Source of the DNA: Oceanococcus sp041624435
GTDB taxonomy: Bacteria; Pseudomonadota; Gammaproteobacteria; Nevskiales; Oceanococcaceae
Reading direction: 5' to 3'
DNA length: 14,787 nt
Assembly: GCA_041624435.1 (NCBI GenBank)
Contig: JBFJVB010000080.1
Location: 1 to 14,787, forward strand
The translations under genes and the position numbers were made by a program. How positions within the stretch are numbered: the stretch's first letter is position 1; each line of letters begins with the position of its first letter. Positions 1 to 5,823 of this stretch are shown piece after piece. The notes beneath the pieces were generated by a model. It saw only the letters and a program-made list of their open reading frames with translations. It was not told where the DNA came from and searched no databases.

Positions 1-346
1 AAATATAGGGCTGGTTCCTTCCCATTTGTTTACAAAGACTAATTCGTTTCTCCGGCTCAATCTGCAGCGCCTTTGAATGAATCCGCTTGAGCGTTTCTGG
101 AAATGAAGAAATAACGCTGTGGCGATGCATTATCGCCTTCTTCTGTGCCTCACCTATCGAGGCCGACTGGCTGTCAGAGAAAAACTGATTAAACGGGACG
201 CCATCACGCGTGATCCTTGCCCACCAGCCGTGAGTATTGCCGTGGTCATATCGTTTAACCCCGATAGGCGCGTGGTATTTCTCCGGGTCGCCTAGTGCCC
301 GGGCAATTGTGTCTTCGAGATACTTGTCGTCGTACCGATTGCTCAT
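1..346 (-). CDS. AP2/ERF-like DNA-binding domain protein, C-terminus cut by window edge
   Basis: An open reading frame begins with ATG at 346 (MSNRYDDKYLEDT) and runs without a stop to the left edge, giving 115 visible residues. Residues about 27-76 (API-GVKRYDHGNTHGWWARI, then an FFSDS segment and an Ala/Lys-rich helix) resemble the three-strand sheet plus helix of bacterial AP2/ERF-type domains, which bind DNA and are often found beside or inside mobile elements. The family match is from pattern memory, not a search. No good ribosome binding site precedes the ATG. GC is about 51% over the first 300 bases, well below the genes to the right, which suggests a recently acquired gene. Its target and role are unknown. 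A homing endonuclease or phage-type regulator that carries an AP2 domain is an alternative, since the C-terminus is not visible. Confidence 0.6.
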   Translation of the reverse strand, partial: MSNRYDDKYLEDTIARALGDPEKYHAPIGVKRYDHGNTHGWWARITRDGVPFNQFFSDSQSASIGEAQKKAIMHRHSVISSFPETLKRIHSKALQIEPEKRISLCKQMGRNQPYI

Positions 347-691
347 CGCTGACTGCTAACGCCTAATCACACGCCACACCTGTCCAGTAAAACCGGAAGG
401 GTGTCTTTTCAGTCGGGATTGGTGTCCAGTAAGCGCTTGAGCATCCATGCCAGGCCTTTGGTCAGTCGCTGATATTGAGTCGAATGTATCAACCCCGGCG
501 GGGTGTTATCGGCCAATCAACAGATTTGAGAATTACTTGTTCTGTCTGCATGGTGCAGTGCTTGGGGTGGTGCTGTCAAAGCATTGATTTACTCGAGGAG
601 CGTGGGCCTGCCAGATTCTGGGGTTTGGGTTCATCGCCGCTGGCTTGAATCGATTTCTGATCAGGGCGGCAAGGCGCATCGCCCGAAATTA
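347..691. other. Intergenic stretch without a convincing gene
   Basis: No reading frame here has a credible start, ribosome binding site and protein-like composition. The stretch holds the direct repeat at 381-432 and a small GC-rich inverted repeat at 492-504 (ACCCC-GGC-GGGGT) with no T-tract after it. Base composition moves from the AT-richer left-edge gene towards the GC-rich operon, so a boundary of inserted DNA may lie in here. Confidence 0.6.
381..432. repeat. Direct repeat pair TGTCCAGTAA
   Basis: TGTCCAGTAA occurs at 381-390 and again at 423-432, 42 bp apart start to start. Both copies lie between the low-GC AP2-like gene and the operon. The motif has the look of a transposon end or target-site remnant, but no transposase is visible and no matching inverted copy was found nearby. 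Chance recurrence of a 10-mer over this distance is unlikely but not excluded. Confidence 0.45.
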
Positions 692-733
692 CGACGAAAG
701 TCGGATTGCGCAGCCTGGCCGTAGCGTTAGACT
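692..733 (+). promoter_or_regulatory. Candidate activator site plus -10 for the lipoprotein/multicopper oxidase operon
   Basis: CGAC-GAAA-GTCG at 692-703 is a perfect 4+4 inverted repeat. TAGACT at 728-733 is a plausible -10, giving a transcription start near 740. The palindrome centre (697.5) would then sit about 42 bp upstream of the start, the classical position for an activator that overlaps the -35 element. There is no good -35 hexamer at the expected place, consistent with an activator-dependent promoter. A LuxR-type response regulator (crbR, 8458) is encoded in the same window and is a candidate ligand. That pairing is inference. Confidence 0.4.
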
Positions 734-751
734 GAGCGCGAGGTCGGCCGT

Positions 752-946
752 ATGGAGCCGTCGGCCCTGCGCATTGTCGCTGCGTTCGGCGTTCCGGTTT
801 GGCGGCTGATCCGTGCGTGCCGCGGACGTTTGGATCGGGAACAATTCGGGCCGAAACTGCGTGTTGTTGCTGAGTGTCCTGGTTCCAGTTGCTTCGCGCC
901 TTGCGGCCTGTGCGTGATGGCCAGGATGAGTTCGAACGATTACTGA
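752..946 (+). CDS. Candidate small Cys-rich upstream ORF (64 aa), in frame with and abutting the lipoprotein gene
   Basis: ATG at 752 has GAGG at 740-743 at 8-nt spacing, a better ribosome binding site than the downstream lipoprotein start has. The frame ends in TGA at 944-946, and the next base begins the ATG of the lipoprotein (TGA-ATG). Because the spacing is zero, both ORFs share one frame, separated only by the stop codon. The peptide is basic and contains a cluster CPGSSCFAPCGLC (C-x4-C-x3-C-x2-C) near residues 42-54. Such a cluster could bind a metal, which would fit a leader peptide that senses copper and gates translation of the operon behind it. Against this, it has no recognised family, and its third-codon-position GC (about 65%) looks lower than that of the operon genes. 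It could be a non-coding leader. Confidence 0.35.
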   Translation: MEPSALRIVAAFGVPVWRLIRACRGRLDREQFGPKLRVVAECPGSSCFAPCGLCVMARMSSNDY

Positions 947-2359
947 ATGAGTTGCATGAATCGAGTCCTTTGCCGCGCATCCTGCCTCCTGCTCCCAGCC
1001 GTGCTGGCGGCCTGCGGTGGCGCGCCCAGCGATTCGATCCTGATGGTCGGCGCCCGCCATGAATTGCCGGCGGATGATCTGCCCGAAACCGATTTGCAGG
1101 GCCGGGTCCCGCTGGATGATCAGCTTTCCCTGAATACGCAGGATGGCCGCCGTCGAGGCCTGCGGGCGATCGGCCAGGCATCGATCGGGGACCGCGGTGC
1201 GAATCTGGGCCTGAGCTGGCTTGGCGATTGCGCCTATGTGAGTACCCATCTGGCTGCCTGGGATGGCCCCGTCGAGTTGCCGATTGCGGCCGACAGCCTG
1301 CAGGGGATTGGCGTCGCCATCGTGGATGTCCGGCTGTCGCGGCGCCCCGCTTTACGTGGTCTGCTGCCCTCGACCCCGGCCACGGCCAACGCTGGCGAGG
1401 GTCTTAAGGCCAACGCGGCCCGCGCCCTGCTGCTGGTGACCGGCCGCAGTCGCAGTCTGGATGTGTTCGATGCGGCGAACTGCCTGGAGCCGAAATTACT
1501 GGCCAGTGTGGACTTGCCGCTTACCGCTCAGAGTCTGGCGATCAGCCTGGACGGCTTGACCGCCTATGTCTCGTCCATCACGCCCGGCGACCCCACGCTG
1601 GCCATGATTGATCTGAGCCAGCCGGCCACGCCGCAATTATTAGGCGCCTGGGGCGACGCCCCAGCGCACGGCATCGCCCTGAGCGATGATGCCCGCCAGG
1701 CTTATCTCGCCGGTGGCAGCAACGGCGGGCTGCGCATCCTTGATGTATCGGCCATCCAGGAGCGCAGCGGCGCCGAGCCCAGGCTGCTGGGACAACTCGA
1801 CTGGACGGGCTACGCCCATTCCGTGCTGCCGGCCGAATTGCCCGGGGGCTCCTATGTCATTACCGGCGACAGCCAGGGCAGCGATGGCCAGCTGTTCGGC
1901 TACAGCCGCATCATCGACATCGGCGATCCGGCTCGGCCCGTGGAAGTGTCCCGGCTGCAGCTCGAGGTCAACTGGCCTGAGAATGAAACCACCGTGGCCA
2001 CGGATCTGGCGCCCTACAGCCCGCATCTGGGCGGAGTCGCCACCGGCCTGGGCGTGGGCAACGAAATCCGCACCTGGGTGTTCTGGACCTGGCATGCCTC
2101 CGGCTTGCGGGTGTTCGAGATCACCGACCCCAGCAAGCCCGGCGAATATGCCTACTACAACCCGGGGGTCAATCCGGCGACCAATTATCGGCCCATCGAT
2201 CTGGACGCGTACGGCCTGAGCAGCGGCGGACTGACGTACGATCTTTCCATGTCTGCGGTACGTTATGTCCAGGATCTGGAGCAGATCTGGTTCGTCAGCG
2301 CCAACACGGGCTTGCAGATCGTCCAGTTCACCACCACCGCCGGCCTGCTGCCAGACTGA
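947..2359 (+). CDS. LVIVD-repeat-type beta-propeller outer-membrane/periplasmic lipoprotein
   Basis: This 470-residue exported protein starts with a lipoprotein signal: a hydrophobic stretch, then the lipobox VLAAC with the acylated Cys at residue 23 followed by Gly-Gly. The ATG at 956 (residue 4) is an equally possible start, and neither has a strong ribosome binding site, which fits coupling to the upstream ORF. The mature part contains repeated short strands of the LVIVD type: GVAIVDVRLS, SLDVFDAANC, TLAMIDLSQPATPQL, GLRILDVSAI, RIIDIGDPARPVEVS and GLRVFEITDPSKPGE. This pattern of X-IVD plus Pro-rich turns is typical of surface propeller proteins in bacteria, whose biochemical role is generally unknown. 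It is the first gene of a plus-strand run ending in a multicopper oxidase, 49 bp ahead of the TolC-like gene. It may be a scaffold or substrate-binding partner, but that is inference. Confidence 0.75.
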   Translation: MSCMNRVLCRASCLLLPAVLAACGGAPSDSILMVGARHELPADDLPETDLQGRVPLDDQLSLNTQDGRRRGLRAIGQASIGDRGANLGLSWLGDCAYVSTHLAAWDGPVELPIAADSLQGIGVAIVDVRLSRRPALRGLLPSTPATANAGEGLKANAARALLLVTGRSRSLDVFDAANCLEPKLLASVDLPLTAQSLAISLDGLTAYVSSITPGDPTLAMIDLSQPATPQLLGAWGDAPAHGIALSDDARQAYLAGGSNGGLRILDVSAIQERSGAEPRLLGQLDWTGYAHSVLPAELPGGSYVITGDSQGSDGQLFGYSRIIDIGDPARPVEVSRLQLEVNWPENETTVATDLAPYSPHLGGVATGLGVGNEIRTWVFWTWHASGLRVFEITDPSKPGEYAYYNPGVNPATNYRPIDLDAYGLSSGGLTYDLSMSAVRYVQDLEQIWFVSANTGLQIVQFTTTAGLLPD

Positions 2360-2408
2360 GTCATCAAGGGGATTTTTGCACGATGTTGAGTTGCCATTGG
2401 GGACGCTT

Positions 2409-4046
2409 GTGAATCTGCTACCGCTGCGCCTGGTGTTGCCCTGCCTCGCCCTGCTGGTCATGAGCGGCTGTGCGATCCAGCCGCGCAGCGCCGCCGAGCA
2501 AATCAATCGCCTGACCCAGGAGCGTGGCCTGCCGGTTCCTGGCCCCACGCTTGACCGCCGGGCGGCGGCCCACGAGTTGCTCGCCCAGCCTCTGGGGGTG
2601 GAGCAGGCCGTCGCCGTTGCGGTGTTGCTCAATCCGCGCGTGCAACGCATCTATGCCGAGCTGGACCTGGCCGATGCCGATGTCATCGCCGCCAGCACGC
2701 TGGCCAATCCGGTCTATTCCTTCGCCTATCTCAAGGCGACCGGGCCGATTGGCGGGGTTCTGACGGTCAACGACATCGCGCAGAGCATCAGTGCCCTGAT
2801 TCTGCGCGGACCGCGCACGCGGCTGGCGCAGGCGGCCTATGAAAGCCAGCGCCGCCACGCCGCGGATCAGATTCTTGCCCTGGCCGCCGACACCCGCGCA
2901 GCCTGGTATCGGTATCTGAGCGCGCAACAACTGGCGAGCCTGCGCGCAACCATGGCGGATGCGGCCAATGCCAGCGCGGAACTGGCCAGCCGATTCCACG
3001 CCGCGGGCAATCTCAAACGCCTGGAGCTGGCGGCCAGCCGGGCCAACGACACCCGGGCACAATTACACCGTATTTCGGCGGATGCCCAGGCGGATGCGGC
3101 GCGCCGCGAACTGGCCCTGATGCTGGGAGTCGCACCGGGACGAACGGATTGGACCCTCTCACCCGACTGGCCTGACCAGGCCGCCGATCTGCCCGCCCGA
3201 AGTTTCATGCTGGAACTGGCGCAGCTGGCCCGGCTGGACCGCGCCGCTTTGGTCAAGCGCGTCACCCAGCTGGAAGACGCCGCCGGCGTGACCCGCAGCA
3301 CCCGTTTGCTGGGCGAGGCGGAAATTGGCCTGGAGCGTGAAAGCGAACCCTTTCATCCCCGTTTCTATGGCGTGCATGGCTCGATCGAAATTCCGGTGTT
3401 CAATCGGCGTCAGGGTGAATACCGTCATCGCCTGGCGACGCTTGAACAAGCCCGCGCCGAACTGCGCATGCTCGAAGCCCAGATCGCGGCGGAAGTGCTG
3501 GACGCCTACGCCCACACCGAACTGGCCCAGGCCACGCTGCGGCGCATCGGCCAGGTGATGCTGCCCTTGCAGCAGGAAATCGTCGAGCTGACCCAGCGTG
3601 AAGTCAACTACATGCTGGAAAGCGTGTTCGAGCTGATGGCCGCCAAGCAGGAAGAATACGCAATCCAGGAACTGCTGCTGCAGGCCCGACGCGACTACTG
3701 GACCGCTCGCAGTGAACTCGAACGGGCACTCGCCCTGCCCTTGTCCGGCCTGCCCAGCGACGCAACCCGCATCTCACGCCTTAACGCGCCCTCATTCCAG
3801 CATCTCCACGGAGACCCAGCCGATGCTCACCCGACGCAATCTCATCCTGTCAGCCACAGCGGGCGCACTGGCCAACACGGCAGTCGCCCGGGCCAAGAGC
3901 CCGGCGACGCCGACCGCGCCGCAGCCACCTCGGGAGTCGTCCCGACCCGCATCGAGCCAGGGCGTACGCACGCTCAACGGCCACAGCCTGCCCTGGGTGA
4001 TGAAGGACGGGGTGAAAGAATTCCACCTGGTCGCCGAAGAGATTGA
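2409..4046 (+). CDS. TolC-family outer-membrane efflux lipoprotein (OMF)
   Basis: GTG at 2409 gives a signal peptide MNLLPLRLVLPCLALLVMSGC with lipobox Cys 21, and GGGG lies just upstream. The longer frame from ATG 2265 only adds an out-of-frame reading of the previous gene. Residues about 55-455 show the outer-membrane factor pattern: two long Ala/Leu/Gln/Arg-rich helical pairs split by strand-like segments (LANPVYSFAYLK and GSIEIPVFNRRQGEYRHRL). The family forms trimeric channels through the outer membrane. The homologous part stops near residue 455 (position about 3775), close to the usual family length. The frame nevertheless stays open for about 90 more residues of low-complexity sequence, overlapping the next gene by 224 bp. 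A frameshift or an unusual extension is possible. No inner-membrane pump or adaptor gene is visible nearby. Confidence 0.8.
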   Translation: MNLLPLRLVLPCLALLVMSGCAIQPRSAAEQINRLTQERGLPVPGPTLDRRAAAHELLAQPLGVEQAVAVAVLLNPRVQRIYAELDLADADVIAASTLANPVYSFAYLKATGPIGGVLTVNDIAQSISALILRGPRTRLAQAAYESQRRHAADQILALAADTRAAWYRYLSAQQLASLRATMADAANASAELASRFHAAGNLKRLELAASRANDTRAQLHRISADAQADAARRELALMLGVAPGRTDWTLSPDWPDQAADLPARSFMLELAQLARLDRAALVKRVTQLEDAAGVTRSTRLLGEAEIGLERESEPFHPRFYGVHGSIEIPVFNRRQGEYRHRLATLEQARAELRMLEAQIAAEVLDAYAHTELAQATLRRIGQVMLPLQQEIVELTQREVNYMLESVFELMAAKQEEYAIQELLLQARRDYWTARSELERALALPLSGLPSDATRISRLNAPSFQHLHGDPADAHPTQSHPVSHSGRTGQHGSRPGQEPGDADRAAATSGVVPTRIEPGRTHAQRPQPALGDEGRGERIPPGRRRD

Positions 4047-5157
4047 GCACGAATTCGCCCCGGGCATGACGGCGAAGTGCTGGGGCTACAACGGCACGAC
4101 CCCGGGGCCGACGATCGAAGCGGTCGAAGGTGATCGAATCCGCATTCTGGTCACCAATACGCTGCCGGAACACACCACCATTCACTGGCACGGCCTGCTG
4201 CTGCCCAGCGGCATGGACGGGGTCGGTGGCTTGTCGCAGCCGCAGATCGGCCCCGGCGAGACCTACGCCTATGAATTCACCTTGCGCCAGCACGGCACGC
4301 AGATGTATCACCCCCACGCGGACGAAATGACCCAGATGGCGGTGGGCATGATGGGCATGTTCATCATTCACCCGCGCGACGGCGATCCGGTGCCGGTCGA
4401 TCGCGACTATTGCCTGATGCTGCACAACTGGGCGATTCATCCGGGCACCTATCGACCCGATCCGTCGGTGATGCAGGAGTTCGACCTGTGGACCTTCAAC
4501 AGCAAGGTGTTTCCGGCGATTGACCCCCTGGTCGCGCGCACCGGCGAACGGGTGCGGATTCGGATCGGCAATCTGTCGATGTGGAATCATCCGATTCATT
4601 TGCATGGACACCAGTTTGTCATCACCGGCACGGATGGGGGACGCTGGCCACAAACGCTGTGGCAGCCGGAAACCACCGTTCTGGTCGGCGTGGGCCAGAC
4701 CCGCGACATCGAGTTCGACGCGATTGCCGGCGACTGGGCCTTCCACTGCCATTTTGCCCATCATGTGATGAACGCCATGGGCCACGGGGTTCCCAATACC
4801 CTGGGCGTGGATCAGTCCGGGGTTGCCGGGCGGATTCGCCGGCATCTGCCCGACTACATGGCCATGGGCGAGTCCGGCATGGCCGAGCACCAGACCCATG
4901 TGGACATGGGCCACCATCAAGGGCCGGAAAACACCTTGCCGATGATGATGGGTCAGGGCCCGTTCGGCAATCTGGAAATGGGCGGGATGTTTACCGTGGT
5001 CAAGATTCGCGATGATCAGGCCGCCGGTGATTTCAGCGACCCGGGCTGGCACGACAATCCAGCCGGCACGGTGGCCTGGCGCGTCGATACGCCGCACTCC
5101 GAGGCGGCCGAAGAAGACCCCGACCCACATGCTCACCACCATCATCATGGCGGATAA
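3823..5157 (+). CDS. Tat-exported multicopper oxidase (copper oxidase family)
   Basis: ATG at 3823 has GGAG at 3810-3813 and begins a twin-arginine signal (TRRNLILSATAGA), so the enzyme is probably folded with copper in the cytoplasm and exported to the periplasm. It is 444 residues long. Copper ligands are visible in order: HWH at 121-123, HPH at 163-165 (the family more often has HSH), the HPIHLHGH run at 256-263, and HCH at 308-310 followed by His314 and Met319 as type-1 copper ligands with Cys309. The C-terminal segment LPMMMGQGPFGNLEMGGMF and a run of five His (438-442) follow. The family oxidises substrates or cuprous ions with reduction of O2 to water, and the physiological substrate cannot be read from sequence. 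It is the third gene of the operon, and its 5' end overlaps the TolC-like frame. CopA/CumA-like copper resistance is the nearest functional analogy. Confidence 0.9.
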   Translation: MLTRRNLILSATAGALANTAVARAKSPATPTAPQPPRESSRPASSQGVRTLNGHSLPWVMKDGVKEFHLVAEEIEHEFAPGMTAKCWGYNGTTPGPTIEAVEGDRIRILVTNTLPEHTTIHWHGLLLPSGMDGVGGLSQPQIGPGETYAYEFTLRQHGTQMYHPHADEMTQMAVGMMGMFIIHPRDGDPVPVDRDYCLMLHNWAIHPGTYRPDPSVMQEFDLWTFNSKVFPAIDPLVARTGERVRIRIGNLSMWNHPIHLHGHQFVITGTDGGRWPQTLWQPETTVLVGVGQTRDIEFDAIAGDWAFHCHFAHHVMNAMGHGVPNTLGVDQSGVAGRIRRHLPDYMAMGESGMAEHQTHVDMGHHQGPENTLPMMMGQGPFGNLEMGGMFTVVKIRDDQAAGDFSDPGWHDNPAGTVAWRVDTPHSEAAEEDPDPHAHHHHHGG

Positions 5158-5184
5158 TCGCCCTTGCCTGCCTGGAGATTTTGC

Positions 5185-5823
5185 ATGAACACTTTCATAG
5201 CGTCAGCATTCGGCTTGCTCAGTCTGGCCTTCACCGCGGCGCTGTCGGCCGCCACCCCGGACAGCGGCGTGCTGAGCCTGGAAAGCGGCCCGCTGGAGTA
5301 CTCCGCAGGCCCCTTCACCGCGCTCAACCCCACGCCCAGTCTCGATTCGCTGGTCGGTGAACCGCAGTGCCTGGAGCCCCTGCAACCCTGTGATGAATTC
5401 ACCCTGAATATCGAGCTGCCCGAGGATTTCAATGCGCTCTACCCGACGGCGATCATCCAGATCACCCTGGACTGGGATGATCCGAATGGCTCCGGCGCCG
5501 AGGACTATGACTTTTATCTGTATGACGCCGACGGCCGCCGGGTTACCGATGCCTCCACCAACCAGCGGCCGGAAGTCCTCACCCATCTGCCGGTCGCCGG
5601 CCTGGAAAGCGTGCGGATTCTGGCCGTGCCCTATACCGCGGTGGGTTCGAGCTATACCGGCCTGATTGAACTGTTTCTGGAAGATCCCTTCCTGGACGAA
5701 GACGAGGACGAGGAGTTCCGTTCCGCCAGCCTCAGTCAAGCCGCCGGTGCCGGCGATGTTGTGCTGCTGTGGCTGAGCGCGATGCTCTGGCGGCGACGCA
5801 AGGCACAGACGATCGCCAACTGA
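5185..5823 (+). CDS. Exported PPC-like protein with GlyGly-CTERM-like membrane/sorting tail
   Basis: ATG at 5185 has GGAG at 5174-5177 and yields a 212-residue precursor. The first 23 residues (MNTFIASAFGLLSLAFTAAL...) form a Sec signal peptide ending near LSAA. The middle (about residues 55-165) is beta-rich and resembles bacterial pre-peptidase C-terminal (PPC-like) sandwich domains: PCDEFTLNIELPEDF, a predicted Ca-binding-like DWDDPNGSGAEDYDFYLYDA stretch, and VAGLESVRILAVPY. An acidic linker (EDPFLDEDEDEEF) leads to GAGDVVLLWLSAMLWRRRK, a short hydrophobic segment plus Arg-Arg-Arg like GlyGly-CTERM sorting tails, though with GAG instead of GG. It follows the multicopper oxidase by 27 bp and is probably co-transcribed. 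Its last 88 bp overlap the convergent gene. Its role is unknown; it may be a surface-anchored partner of the oxidase. Confidence 0.7.
   Translation: MNTFIASAFGLLSLAFTAALSAATPDSGVLSLESGPLEYSAGPFTALNPTPSLDSLVGEPQCLEPLQPCDEFTLNIELPEDFNALYPTAIIQITLDWDDPNGSGAEDYDFYLYDADGRRVTDASTNQRPEVLTHLPVAGLESVRILAVPYTAVGSSYTGLIELFLEDPFLDEDEDEEFRSASLSQAAGAGDVVLLWLSAMLWRRRKAQTIAN

Noticed and set aside
347..375. Possible integron attC-like core (GCTAACGCCTAATC) just upstream of the AP2-like gene
   Set aside because: The GTTRRRY core is imperfect and I found no paired outer or inner arms forming an attC stem.
492..504. GC-rich hairpin ACCCC-GGC-GGGGT as a terminator
   Set aside because: It has a short stem and no T-tract, and no gene ends just before it.
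576..1249. Two minus-strand open frames of 201 and 186 codons over the operon promoter and the lipoprotein 5' end
   Set aside because: They are Arg/Pro/Gly-rich, have no domain-like pattern and lie antisense to a clear lipoprotein signal. They fit GC-rich shadow frames.
3850..5148. A 432-codon minus-strand open frame opposite the multicopper oxidase
   Set aside because: Its His/Val/Gly-rich composition is the antisense reading of copper-ligand codons. The oxidase motifs on the plus strand are decisive.
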